Positions 7,450 to 16,168 of a stretch of 64,000 bases of DNA are shown in pieces. Position 1 is the first letter of the stretch. Every line of letters begins with the position of its first letter. The position numbers and the translations under genes are program-made. The notes under the pieces are model-generated. The model ran no database searches and was not told where the DNA came from. It saw nothing but the letters and a program-made list of their open reading frames with translations. Source of the stretch: JBIOHP01 sp044449065 (GTDB taxonomy: Bacteria > Bacteroidota > Ignavibacteria > UBA10030 > SZUA-254); assembly GCA_044449065.1 (NCBI GenBank), contig JBIOHP010000014.1, positions 31,330 through 95,329 on the forward strand. The letters are read 5' to 3'.

Positions 7450-9357
7450 CTATTTTAACATGATCATCTTATTGGTTTTACTGTATACTCCCGCGTCAAG
7501 CCGGTAAAGGTATACGCCTGTGGGAACAGTGAGACCAAAGTTATTATGGCCATTCCATGTAACTTTGTACGTCCCGGCTTCGTAGTCGCCATCCATGAGT
7601 GTGGCAACAACCTGACCGAGCATGTTATAGATGGTGAGGCGGACGTGATCGCGTTTGGGAATCTGAACATCAATATTGGTCGTAGGGTTAAACGGATTCG
7701 GGTAATTCTGCGATAAATTATAAGCGATGGGAAGAGCGTGCTCAACTTCCTTCACTCCGGTTAATCCCCAACGCTGCCAATAACGCCAGAGTGTATCTGC
7801 AAGAGCAATATCGGTGCCTTCAGTCCAATCGGTTAAGTTAGGGTCGCTTCCTATTCCAAATGTGGGAATTGTGACGTTCTCACCTGGATTCCGGTGACAA
7901 CTGACAGCGCAGCTATTAAGCATTCCTTTAGTTGGCGCATCGGCGCTCGCATATCGAATCGTTTGAATAGGAGGAATGACCGCGAACGTATGCGTATGCA
8001 GATCGTACGGAACCGCATTCGTCGCAGTTGCCGCCATATGACAATTTGTGCATCTGCCGCTGCCGCCGGTCGCAAATTCGTTTTTCGGATCATACAGGTT
8101 ATGATGAGTGTGATGATTGATTACCGTTCCAATGGAATCGTTATATGTTAGAGGATCGTGAACCCACGATTTCATGATTGCCGTAAATGAACCGTGTCCA
8201 GCGTGACAGGAGAGACAAAGAGTATTATCATCAACGGCGACGGCGAAATTATCACCCTGGACATTCAAAGAATCGCGAAGATTATGGCTGCCCATATTCG
8301 TCCCATGCGCAGTATGACAGGTGAAACAGGTAATTTCCTCAAACTGATTCGTCCAGTGTTTTGACGAAAGCATTTCCTGATATTGTTCGGGATAATTAGC
8401 TGCAGTCGAGTTATCGGGCCACATCACTGGACCACCGGGTGTATTTGGCGATTGTGAAAGATTGAGAAACATCGATAACGGTTTTGTGAGGTCGGCAGGA
8501 TTGTAATAGATGTTATTCGGTTCATTCATTGGATACATATGTTCGGGCTGCATCCCGGCTGCGGGAATAGACGTCGACCGGCTGTGACACTGCCCGCACA
8601 CGTCCATTTTTGCCTGCTTCGTTGGTAGTTTTGCCGGATTCATTTGATGTCCGGCGCTTCCGCCGCCCTGCGAGGGTCCATGACACTCCTCGCATCCAAC
8701 ATTTATATTCTGAACGAGATAATCCGTTCCATTTTTTCCCCATGACGCATGCCACGAGGTATCAGTTCCGTGAATAATTTTAGCTACTTTGCCGCCTGTG
8801 ATATGACAACCCATACAATTTTTATCCCAGGATGTTTTACGGAAATTGCCGTCGATCGATTTCAACGATCCATCGCTGTTGAACCAGTTTTGGGCGTCGA
8901 CACTTACCCATGCACCCGATGATGCATCGAGATAACCGTTAAAGTTATACTGGATAGGAAGCATGTAATAACTTGTATCGATCTTCACTAAAAAGCGTTG
9001 TTTGTATCCTGCGCCGTATGTCCATTGAATTTTATATAAATTTCCTGAAGCGCCTACTTTAGCATAATAGGCAGCGCCGTTTTTACTTAGATAGATGTAT
9101 GCATTGCCAAAATTCGCGCCCATGGTAATACTATCACCCCGTGAAAAGGACGCTGCATCCTTAATGGAATTTGTGTCGGGTAAAAGATGCGTCTTTGCAT
9201 GCAGCGTATTGTACCACTGAGGATATTGTAATCCACCAACATCTGCTACACTGTGACAACCCCTGCAGGATTGTGTTCCATCGTAAACCTGTCCAAAGGT
9301 CGATCCAGGCAAAATGAGAAGCACAGATAGAGAAATTATAAACATTAACAATTTCAT
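7450..9357 (-). CDS. Octaheme c-type cytochrome with T9SS sorting domain
   Basis: 635 aa from the ATG at 9357, which opens a signal peptide (MKLLMFIISLSVLLILPGSTFG). A longer frame to 9423 would run across the sigma-54 promoter and is rejected. Seven CxxCH motifs (CRGCH, CMGCH, CEECH, CGQCH, CFTCH, CLSCH, CTNCH) and one CX3CH (CAVSCH) are present. The last 85 residues are a type A T9SS domain (LSQNYPNPFNPTT, NMLGQVVATL, GVYLYRLDAG). The protein should pass the inner membrane by Sec, receive heme in the periplasm, and be exported folded to the cell surface. The N-terminal HAKTHLL and CEECHGPSQ segments resemble cytochrome c554-type proteins. Probably a surface electron carrier or terminal reductase; substrate unknown. 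Confidence 0.9.
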   Translation of the reverse strand: MKLLMFIISLSVLLILPGSTFGQVYDGTQSCRGCHSVADVGGLQYPQWYNTLHAKTHLLPDTNSIKDAASFSRGDSITMGANFGNAYIYLSKNGAAYYAKVGASGNLYKIQWTYGAGYKQRFLVKIDTSYYMLPIQYNFNGYLDASSGAWVSVDAQNWFNSDGSLKSIDGNFRKTSWDKNCMGCHITGGKVAKIIHGTDTSWHASWGKNGTDYLVQNINVGCEECHGPSQGGGSAGHQMNPAKLPTKQAKMDVCGQCHSRSTSIPAAGMQPEHMYPMNEPNNIYYNPADLTKPLSMFLNLSQSPNTPGGPVMWPDNSTAANYPEQYQEMLSSKHWTNQFEEITCFTCHTAHGTNMGSHNLRDSLNVQGDNFAVAVDDNTLCLSCHAGHGSFTAIMKSWVHDPLTYNDSIGTVINHHTHHNLYDPKNEFATGGSGRCTNCHMAATATNAVPYDLHTHTFAVIPPIQTIRYASADAPTKGMLNSCAVSCHRNPGENVTIPTFGIGSDPNLTDWTEGTDIALADTLWRYWQRWGLTGVKEVEHALPIAYNLSQNYPNPFNPTTNIDVQIPKRDHVRLTIYNMLGQVVATLMDGDYEAGTYKVTWNGHNNFGLTVPTGVYLYRLDAGVYSKTNKMIMLK

Positions 9358-9404
9358 ACAAATGTCCTTTCGCGCGAGATAGTGATGTATTTTCAAGAGA
9401 TAAC

Positions 9405-9419
9405 GCAATCTCCGTGCCA
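9405..9419 (-). promoter_or_regulatory. Sigma-54 promoter, perfect -24/-12
   Basis: The minus strand reads TGGCACGGAGATTGC, a full match to TGGCACG-N4-TTGC. It lies 47 bases upstream of the chosen ATG at 9357 of the octaheme T9SS cytochrome, which supports that start. Confidence 0.85.
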
Positions 9420-9527
9420 ACACTGTTCACCAATGAGTCGTGTGAATGTATTTAATTTAATGGGAACACACAACATGGAATGGTGTTATTTCGAATAAAA
9501 GCGTCATTTAGTTAACCAAATCAGAAC

Positions 9528-9551
9528 AGTATTCTCAATAGTGAGAATGCT
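9528..9551. promoter_or_regulatory. Dyad, candidate activator site
   Basis: ATTCTCA-ATAG-TGAGAAT is a perfect 7-bp inverted repeat (9531-9548), extended by AG/CT on the outside. It is centred about 120 bases upstream of the -24 element at 9419, the usual place for an NtrC-type enhancer site. It does not resemble the GGG-N8-CCC sites near the neighbouring promoters, so a different regulator may bind it. Confidence 0.4.
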
Positions 9552-9613
9552 ATTCATGGCTGATTTTTGCTGTTTTAGTGAAAGGGAATTTTTTTTAGAC
9601 CCAGAATACATAT

Positions 9614-9656
9614 GGAAAAATTAAACAGCCGTCAATCAATCTGATTGACGGCTGTT
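9614..9656 (-). terminator. Rho-independent terminator after 9-heme T9SS cytochrome
   Basis: A perfect 15-bp stem (9624-9638 with 9642-9656, arms AACAGCCGTCAATCA and TGATTGACGGCTGTT) with a 3-base loop is followed on the minus strand by TAATTTTT. It lies 24 bases after the stop codon of the 9680-12466 gene. Confidence 0.9.
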
Positions 9657-9679
9657 AGAATAATTTACCTATGAAGCTA

Positions 9680-12466
9680 TTACTTCATGAGGATCATTTT
9701 CTTGACTGTGGAGAATGATCCTGCTTCCATTCTATAGAGATAAATACCGCTGCTTACCGTCATGCCGGATTGGTCTTTACCGTTCCAGCGCGCTGTGTAG
9801 TAGCCGGGAGCTTGATCCTGATCGACTAATTTCGTGATCTCAACGCCAAGCGTGTTGAAGATCGTGATCCTGATATGACCTGCCTGCGGCATTTGATATT
9901 TTACTTCTGTAGTTGGGTTGAACGGATTCGGATAGTTCTGCTGCAATGCAAATTCATTCGGCATAGCGGGGACATCCGTGACACCGTTGATGATGACATG
10001 AATCTCATTTGAAACAAGGCTTTGATTGCCCGAGAAATCATAGGCAGTAACTTTGTAATAGTAATCATGTCCATTGATAACATTGTTATCGGTGAACTTG
10101 TCATCTGTTAGGGTTGTGAGCGGAGCCAAACCCTTGATATCGAAGTTAGCTGATGTGCTGCGATACACTGCGAAGTAGTTGAAATCTTTATCAGCAGATT
10201 GATCCCATGACAATCCTATACCCTGCGCCGTGGATTTTGATGTTAATCCTGTCGGCGTGTTTGGCAGCAGATTATCAACCGAGTACCCGCTATCGGGAGG
10301 CGTCGAATATACGATAGCTGAATTATTCGTTTGACCGGACACATAGAAAGTCGTCATATACATACCCTTTACGATTGTAGAATCAAAGAGGGTAGGAGCA
10401 TCGAACGAATATTTCGGTAAATTCGCCGCCGGAACGGAGCCGACAAATGTCCAGATATCGGCGCCGAGAGTGTATTTGGCATTCGGGGCGGGATGGGCGA
10501 ACATTTCGCGGAGCGAGCCAACCTTTGTAGCGCTTTCTTTTCCTAATGCTGTTCCGGGATCTTTACGCCATACGTTATAGGCAATAACCGGATTGATAGC
10601 GAGACGCTCTGTTGGGAATTGGCTCCAGATGAGTTGAACCACTTTCCCCTCATCATTTGGAACGTCTTTCACAGTGTCGATTGTGGAGGCGCCGGCAGTC
10701 AATTTTAATTGATCGATGCAAGCTTGCAGCAATGCTTTGGCATAGGCATGATTATGGACGCCGAAACTGCCATCGTTTGTTACAAAGTTCCAGTTATAGG
10801 AACCGGCTTTTTGAATCGGATTGAGACTTGGATCATTGAATGAAACCGGGGACCCACTTTTCTGGGGGAGGAGCAATTGCAGTTGTGCAAGCAAGGTAAC
10901 AATTTCAGCCTGGCTATTTCTCACATACGGAACATTGACCGTACCATTGATATGCTGATGGCAATCGTTGCAACCCATCGGATTGATGATATCATCTGCA
11001 GTACTGACGCTATCCGGCGTTCCACCATTCCAGAATACTTTAAATGTATGATCGCCAATTTTATTTAAAAGAGTATTTGCGGGTAATCCATACAGGCTAT
11101 CGGCAGGCGCCGGCGCCATGTGGCAGACTACGCATTTATCGGTAATAGCTGTATGGGCAGAATTTGGATAGGGGTATCCCGGTAATTGCATACCGCCAAA
11201 ATCGCCGATCATGCTTCCACTGGGATCGGGTTTGAAGTTGCCATCAAAGGGTGTTCCGGTCGAACCGGCAAGCATCGGTCCCTGACCTGATGTGTGCAAA
11301 CCACGGCTGCTGATACGTGTATGATGGCATCCGGTGCATGCATCGGCAAGAGAGGCGCGACGTAATTGATGCGTTGTATTGAGAGCGTGCGGATCGTGAC
11401 ATGCGGCGCAGGAAACCGGCTGAACATCGGCATACGGAACTGCAAGCGAGCCGCCTTTGATCGTTTTATCGATGAAGCCCTGCGCAGTATGACACTGTGC
11501 GCAAGGATCGCGATTCAGAGCTTGATAATTGATGCCTTCACCGTTTGATGTTGCGTGTAACGACGCTTTCCATTCATAATTTTTGGGATGATGCGTTGGA
11601 GCATCGTGACATTGACCGCAAAGCTCAGCGGAGAGACTTACGCCAATCTGGTTTTTACTAATCTGACCACCGTGTTGACTTCCTGGTCCATGGCAATTTT
11701 CGCATTGAATGTTCGCCATTGCAGCAAGGGTAGGATAATTAATCACCATTGAATCCCAATTGGTTGGTTTAATCGTGGCAGGAAATACCCAGCCGAGAGC
11801 TGTTGCGATATCGTCGAAGCCATTGTTTACTGCAGATGGCATCGTATTGTATCCTACCGAGTGGCAACTGACGCAACTTTTACCAAAATGCCCCGTTGTA
11901 TCGCTAATCTTACGGGCAAATGCGGTAGCATGATGTGTCTTCGACCATGTATCATACTTATCGGTATGGCAAGATGCGCATTGCGGTACAGATGAATCCG
12001 GCGTGCCGGCGCCAACCCAATGACCCGCGCTAATCCAAATTGTCGCCTGTGAGCTCGTGCCATTAGCGGTTGTAACTATTAACCCAAGTTGATACGGTCC
12101 TTTTTTATCCGGAACAATGACTGCCTTAAATCCATTCAATCCGGGGGTATCAACAGGGGCGATCGTCGCAACCGATCCAGTTGGAGCCGATAAGATACTC
12201 CATACAACGGATTGTAATGTATCTAAATGAATACTGCTAGGAACTGTCCCCCGAAGCGCCTGTGCCTCAATCCACACATTTGTTCCTCTGGCAACGTTTG
12301 GCAAGCCGCTGGAAATCGTCCTATAAGGATTTGGCAGGGGTTGACTCGACTGCCAGGACGTTACTCCTTTTAAGGCAATATTTGCAACGGGCGTCTGGGC
12401 GAAAAGTATCCCCGAGATGCAAATAACCATAAAAAGAATAATTGAAATTGTAGAAAACTTCTTCAT
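9680..12466 (-). CDS. Nonaheme c-type cytochrome with fibronectin III-like and T9SS domains
   Basis: A 928-aa secreted protein. Signal peptide MKKFSTISIILFMVICISG with cleavage near LFAQ; an Ig-like N-terminal domain (about 30-150); nine CxxCH motifs from CASCH to CNDCH (about 160-510); a linker domain; a fibronectin III-like domain (about 735-830, ending NEIHVIING); and a C-terminal T9SS domain (LQQNYPNPFNPTT, NTLGVEITKL, GIYLYRMEAG). The heme region, with WSKTHHATAF, CVSCHSVGYNT and CENCHGPGS, resembles cytochrome c554-type surface proteins. Its own sigma-54 promoter lies 65 bases upstream and a strong terminator follows, so it is monocistronic. Expected at the cell surface in extracellular electron transfer; the substrate is not evident. 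Confidence 0.92.
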   Translation of the reverse strand: MKKFSTISIILFMVICISGILFAQTPVANIALKGVTSWQSSQPLPNPYRTISSGLPNVARGTNVWIEAQALRGTVPSSIHLDTLQSVVWSILSAPTGSVATIAPVDTPGLNGFKAVIVPDKKGPYQLGLIVTTANGTSSQATIWISAGHWVGAGTPDSSVPQCASCHTDKYDTWSKTHHATAFARKISDTTGHFGKSCVSCHSVGYNTMPSAVNNGFDDIATALGWVFPATIKPTNWDSMVINYPTLAAMANIQCENCHGPGSQHGGQISKNQIGVSLSAELCGQCHDAPTHHPKNYEWKASLHATSNGEGINYQALNRDPCAQCHTAQGFIDKTIKGGSLAVPYADVQPVSCAACHDPHALNTTHQLRRASLADACTGCHHTRISSRGLHTSGQGPMLAGSTGTPFDGNFKPDPSGSMIGDFGGMQLPGYPYPNSAHTAITDKCVVCHMAPAPADSLYGLPANTLLNKIGDHTFKVFWNGGTPDSVSTADDIINPMGCNDCHQHINGTVNVPYVRNSQAEIVTLLAQLQLLLPQKSGSPVSFNDPSLNPIQKAGSYNWNFVTNDGSFGVHNHAYAKALLQACIDQLKLTAGASTIDTVKDVPNDEGKVVQLIWSQFPTERLAINPVIAYNVWRKDPGTALGKESATKVGSLREMFAHPAPNAKYTLGADIWTFVGSVPAANLPKYSFDAPTLFDSTIVKGMYMTTFYVSGQTNNSAIVYSTPPDSGYSVDNLLPNTPTGLTSKSTAQGIGLSWDQSADKDFNYFAVYRSTSANFDIKGLAPLTTLTDDKFTDNNVINGHDYYYKVTAYDFSGNQSLVSNEIHVIINGVTDVPAMPNEFALQQNYPNPFNPTTEVKYQMPQAGHIRITIFNTLGVEITKLVDQDQAPGYYTARWNGKDQSGMTVSSGIYLYRMEAGSFSTVKKMILMK

Positions 12467-12530
12467 TTTTTATCTCCTTCGATAAATATAATTTGTTATT
12501 GGAAAATGCATGTTTCCTAACCTATAATTG

Positions 12531-12545
12531 GCAATCTTTATGCCA
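12531..12545 (-). promoter_or_regulatory. Sigma-54 promoter of the 9-heme T9SS cytochrome
   Basis: The minus strand reads TGGCATAAAGATTGC, one substitution (C to T at the last base of the -24 element) from TGGCAC-N5-TTGC with exact spacing. It lies 65 bases upstream of the ATG at 12466. Confidence 0.8.
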
Positions 12546-12624
12546 ACGAAATTGCCTAAAAACGGCGAAAAATATGATCAAATGTTGAGATTTTCCTCCT
12601 TTAATATCAATCTTGAGGACGTCT

Positions 12625-12640
12625 TGGGGGAAATGACCCA
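12625..12640. promoter_or_regulatory. Candidate enhancer site TGGG-N8-CCCA
   Basis: The sequence is TGGGGGAAATGACCCA, with 4-base arms and an N8 centre. It begins 80 bases upstream of the -24 end of the promoter at 12531-12545. The same TGGG-N8-CCCA pattern at 13249-13264 has nearly the same distance (82 bases) to its promoter. Confidence 0.5.
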
Positions 12641-12697
12641 ATAATTTATTAATACTAACGGTGGTTACAAAGATGAGTGATATTTAATGAAATACAA

Positions 12698-13117
12698 CTA
12701 CTTAGGTAAAAGGATATCTGTTATGATCTGTGAAATTTCGGCGATATCGAAGGGTTTTTCAATGAATTGATCGATTTTCACTGAATTAGGCGCATTTTCA
12801 GTTGAATGATCGTCCATGGTGCTCATAATAGCTATAGGGGTTGATGGGGAAACGTGTTTTAGATACCTGGCAACCTCAAATCCATCAATATGAGGAAGAT
12901 TGACGTCAGAGATCACAAGATCATAATGATTGGCTGCAATTAATTCACATGCCTTCTCTCCTGTCTCTGCGACTGTAACTTCAAAATTCTTTTTAGTTAA
13001 AATTGTCAGCAGCGACCAACCAACAAGAACCTCATCTTCTACAATGAGAATTTTAGGGAGGCATTTCGAGGTTTTCAAAGACTCTAATTTCCTTCTTGGA
13101 TTGGTACTAATCTTCAT
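12698..13117 (-). CDS. Stand-alone CheY-like receiver protein
   Basis: A 139-aa receiver without output domain. I chose the ATG at 13117; a TTG two codons earlier is possible. Acidic triad EDE at residues 27-29, phospho-acceptor D71 in LVISDVNLP, Ser in IAIMST and lysine K121 in IEKPFD are all present, so it should be phosphorylated. It has its own sigma-54 promoter 36 bases upstream and a perfect palindrome 82 bases above that. It lies downstream of an NtrC-type regulator and kinase and may act as a phosphate sink or a feedback element in that system (inference). Confidence 0.85.
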   Translation of the reverse strand: MKISTNPRRKLESLKTSKCLPKILIVEDEVLVGWSLLTILTKKNFEVTVAETGEKACELIAANHYDLVISDVNLPHIDGFEVARYLKHVSPSTPIAIMSTMDDHSTENAPNSVKIDQFIEKPFDIAEISQIITDILLPK

Positions 13118-13152
13118 AGTCAATAATAGTTTTCATCCATTATAAGAGAATT

Positions 13153-13167
13153 GCAAGATGTATGCCA
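13153..13167 (-). promoter_or_regulatory. Sigma-54 promoter of receiver gene
   Basis: The minus strand reads TGGCATACATCTTGC followed by A, matching TGGCAC-N5-TTGCA except one base. It lies 36 bases upstream of the ATG at 13117. Confidence 0.75.
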
Positions 13168-13248
13168 TTCAAACGAAAGATAATAATGCTACTTTTATTT
13201 GAATTAAGTGGAAAATATTTGTAGAATGGACGGAAGGAATTGAATTTG

Positions 13249-13264
13249 TGGGTTATATAACCCA
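13249..13264. promoter_or_regulatory. Perfect 16-bp palindrome, candidate NtrC-type enhancer site
   Basis: TGGGTTATATAACCCA is self-complementary over all 16 bases. It lies 82 bases upstream of the sigma-54 promoter at 13153-13167 and 17 bases after the stop codon of the regulator gene. A near-identical palindrome (one base different in the 14-bp core) occurs at 37877-37890. Confidence 0.6.
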
Positions 13265-13280
13265 TTAGTAAAGAGAGAGG

Positions 13281-14657
13281 TTAAGTCTCGCCGGCAGAAA
13301 TATTATACTTCTTCATTCGATAGCGTAATGTATCCCGGCTGATCTGAAGCAGCTTCGCCGCTTTCGTCTGATTATAATTTGTTTTTTCCAAAGCATGGAT
13401 AAGAGTTTTCTTTTCTATTTCGAAGAGCGAATCGCCGTGTGTGGGTTCCTCTGGAGTCGAAGTCGGAGGTTGCTTGTATCCCGGTAACCGGGAAAATTCA
13501 ATATGCATCGGCTCTATGTATTCCCCTTCAGATAATAACACGGCCCGCTCCAGTACATTGCGCAACTCACGCACATTGCCGGGCCATGTATAGTTGGTTA
13601 AAATCCTACGGGTTTCCGGCGCGATTCCTTTAAAATGCTTATGGAATTTGGAATTAAGTTCCTGTAAAAAGTATTCTGAGAGATAAATAATATCTTCGCC
13701 GCGTTCTGAAAGCGGCGGCATATGAAGATTGATCACATTTAATCTGTAATACAGATCCGGTCGAAATTTTTCTTCAGCAATCCGCTTTTCGAGAGATTGG
13801 TTAGTTGCGGCAATAATCCTAACATCAACAGTGATATCGGTTCTGCCGCCCACACGCTGGAAAGTTTTTTGTTCCAACACACGAAGTAATTTTACCTGCA
13901 AGCGTGGTGTGATATCTCCTATTTCATCAAGGAGAATTGAGCCGCGATCAGAGAGCTCGAAAATCCCTTTTTTCTGGGATCTTGCATCAGTAAAAGATCC
14001 TTTCTCGTGTCCAAACAGCTCGCTCTCAATCAGTGATTCGGAAAGCGCAGAGCAATTCACCGCCATCAGGGGTTTATCCTTCCTATCACTGAGGAAATGG
14101 ATCGCCTGCGCCGCAAGTTCCTTACCGGTACCGCTTTCACCGGTGATGAGAACCGTGGTGTTCGAGCTTTGGGCTATTTTCGAAATATCGTAATAAACTC
14201 TTTTCATGACCGGTGAAGATCCGATCAACCCGCAGAAGCCATATTCTTTCTTCTGAGATTTGAGAAGCTGAGCAATCTGCCGTTTGAGATGCGTCGATTC
14301 CAACCCTTTATCGATCACAATTTTCAATTCTTCGATGTTTACCGGTTTGGTCACGTAATCGAACGCGCCAAGTTTCATCGCCTGGACAGCAATATCCGAC
14401 CGGTCGAAAGCAGTAAGCATGATGACGGGCGAGATACTCTGATTCTTGCTCATATTCGCGAGAATTTCGATTCCTGTGCCATCGGGCAACCGCTGATCGA
14501 GCAGTATGAGATCAGGTTCGTATTCCTGAATAAAATTTAAACCGCTTTGGACCGTTTCGGCTTCAAGAACATTATACCCCTCCTTCAAAAGCTCCTGTTT
14601 CAACGACCAGCGGATGAGTTTTTCATCATCTATGATAAGAATAGTTTCGCCGCGCAT
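13281..14657 (-). CDS. NtrC-family sigma-54-dependent response regulator
   Basis: A 458-aa protein. Receiver (1-120) with acidic DDE at 10-12, phospho-acceptor D54 in LILLDQRLPDG and K104 in YVTKPVN; AAA+ domain (about 142-375) with Walker A GESGTGKE (173-180) and Walker B ILLDEIGD; and a C-terminal Fis-type helix-turn-helix (about 420-455, NQTKAAKLLQISRDTLRYR). The sigma-54 contact loop, normally GAFTGA, reads GSFTDA (220-225). The kinase gene is directly upstream (5 bases), so they form a two-component pair. It is the natural candidate to activate the nearby sigma-54 promoters. Confidence 0.92.
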   Translation of the reverse strand: MRGETILIIDDEKLIRWSLKQELLKEGYNVLEAETVQSGLNFIQEYEPDLILLDQRLPDGTGIEILANMSKNQSISPVIMLTAFDRSDIAVQAMKLGAFDYVTKPVNIEELKIVIDKGLESTHLKRQIAQLLKSQKKEYGFCGLIGSSPVMKRVYYDISKIAQSSNTTVLITGESGTGKELAAQAIHFLSDRKDKPLMAVNCSALSESLIESELFGHEKGSFTDARSQKKGIFELSDRGSILLDEIGDITPRLQVKLLRVLEQKTFQRVGGRTDITVDVRIIAATNQSLEKRIAEEKFRPDLYYRLNVINLHMPPLSERGEDIIYLSEYFLQELNSKFHKHFKGIAPETRRILTNYTWPGNVRELRNVLERAVLLSEGEYIEPMHIEFSRLPGYKQPPTSTPEEPTHGDSLFEIEKKTLIHALEKTNYNQTKAAKLLQISRDTLRYRMKKYNISAGET

Positions 14658-14662
14658 ACCGA

Positions 14663-16168
14663 TCAGATTTTCATTGATTGAAACTGCGGAATTTTTATGG
14701 TGACCGTAACACCCTTGCCCGGCATATTCTTCAACGTGATGGCGCCATGATGTTGTTCGATAATATTTCGCGAGATGGTCATACCAAGACCCGTTCCTTT
14801 ATGTTTGGTGGAAAAAAACGGTTTGAAAACATTATCGAGGTGCTCAGGGGGAATACCGGGTCCGGTATCGGAAATAATAATGTCGATGTTAGCATCATTT
14901 CGGTGAGAAATTATAGTCAGAGTTCCCGAATTGTTCATCGCCTGAATTCCATTCAGGATAATATTCCATAAAACTTGTTGGAGTTGTTTTTTATCGCCAA
15001 TCACGTTCGGTTCATTCTGATCAAGATCTTCTGAGATTCGGATTTTTTTATCGACGGAATGGGGAGTCACCAGCGTAAGAGTTTTCCGGATAATATCATT
15101 AATAGATATCTTTTCCAGAAGCGGAGCTCTGGGACGGGCATAACTAAGCAAATCATTGACTGCATGATTGATCCGCTCTAACTGCGTTTTCATTTCAATC
15201 AGTATCTCTCTTTGAGGATCGTTTTCTTTCGTCTCACTCTGAAATACCTGCAGCGCCCCGATGACGCCGGCGATCGGATTTTTTATTTCATGAGCCATAC
15301 TTGCCGCCATTTCTCCCAGGGCGCTCAATCGGTCGGCGTGTTCAAGTTGTTTTTGGTGCGCTTCGAATAACTTGTCGTTCGCATGGTTTAAATGTTTGAG
15401 AAGATTGTTGAAATCACGGAATAAATCTGCTATTTCATCCTTTTTTTCTGTCTGGGGAAGATACGGAAAATGCGGCTTCATCCCGCTTTCGAGTTCGACC
15501 ACATTGCCCTCAATTTTTTTCACAAGAGCGTGGAGCTCGCCTATCGGATGAATAATGAGAAGTGAAATCGCCAGAAAGATGATAATAGCGAGACCAAAGA
15601 ATGTTGCGAGCGTCATGATGATATTCATGGTGCGATGAGCTATCGCAATTGAACGAAGATCATCGATTGATATTTTTAATATGAGATATTCGGCGGTTCC
15701 CTGTCCTGGATTGGTCGGAGCGATCCCGGTAAGAATGTATTCAAAATATGAATTATCCTCTTTTTGAGTCATGTACTTTTCATCGGATACATTTGGGAGC
15801 TGATGAAAATCATCGAATGAAAATTTATCATTAAGATTTTTCATACGGGCGCTGTACGTTATGGATCCGTCGGTATTCACTATATATGCATCAACCACAT
15901 CGGCAGATTGTGTTATCAATTTGAGAACCCGGTGATATTCCTCTCTGTTGGTTAAATCGTAACCGTGACTCAGGATACCCTGAACCTTTTCTAAAATGCC
16001 ATGCGCCTTAGTATAGGAAATTTGTTCGAGCATCGCATATCCTGTCTTCTGGGCAAAAAAGACAAACGTCCCGCCGGCGATCAGGGAAGTTCCCACCACT
16101 GCCACCGCCATTTTCTTCGTCAACGATGGGAATAAATCCTCGAGAATATTTCTAAGGGATTTGGTCAT
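14663..16168 (-). CDS. Membrane sensor histidine kinase
   Basis: A 501-aa protein with transmembrane helices at about 19-40 and 183-206. They flank a periplasmic sensor domain of about 140 residues with no recognised ligand motif and no heme site. A HAMP-like linker follows (HPIGELHALVKKIEG), then HisKA with the phospho-accepting H293 in ASMAHEIKNPIAG, and HATPase_c with N-box NIILNGIQAM, DTGPGIP and GTGLGMTIS. The gene lies 5 bases upstream of the NtrC-type regulator and is its cognate kinase. The signal is unknown; a redox or acceptor signal would fit the regulon. Confidence 0.9.
   Translation of the reverse strand: MTKSLRNILEDLFPSLTKKMAVAVVGTSLIAGGTFVFFAQKTGYAMLEQISYTKAHGILEKVQGILSHGYDLTNREEYHRVLKLITQSADVVDAYIVNTDGSITYSARMKNLNDKFSFDDFHQLPNVSDEKYMTQKEDNSYFEYILTGIAPTNPGQGTAEYLILKISIDDLRSIAIAHRTMNIIMTLATFFGLAIIIFLAISLLIIHPIGELHALVKKIEGNVVELESGMKPHFPYLPQTEKKDEIADLFRDFNNLLKHLNHANDKLFEAHQKQLEHADRLSALGEMAASMAHEIKNPIAGVIGALQVFQSETKENDPQREILIEMKTQLERINHAVNDLLSYARPRAPLLEKISINDIIRKTLTLVTPHSVDKKIRISEDLDQNEPNVIGDKKQLQQVLWNIILNGIQAMNNSGTLTIISHRNDANIDIIISDTGPGIPPEHLDNVFKPFFSTKHKGTGLGMTISRNIIEQHHGAITLKNMPGKGVTVTIKIPQFQSMKI

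Larger units (their letters stand above)
9358..9679. other. Intergenic region with promoter, dyad and terminator
   Basis: This 322-base gap contains, from low to high coordinate, the sigma-54 promoter of the octaheme gene (9405-9419), a dyad at 9528-9551 that may bind its activator, and the terminator of the 9-heme T9SS cytochrome gene (9614-9656). No coding sequence is supported. Confidence 0.7.
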
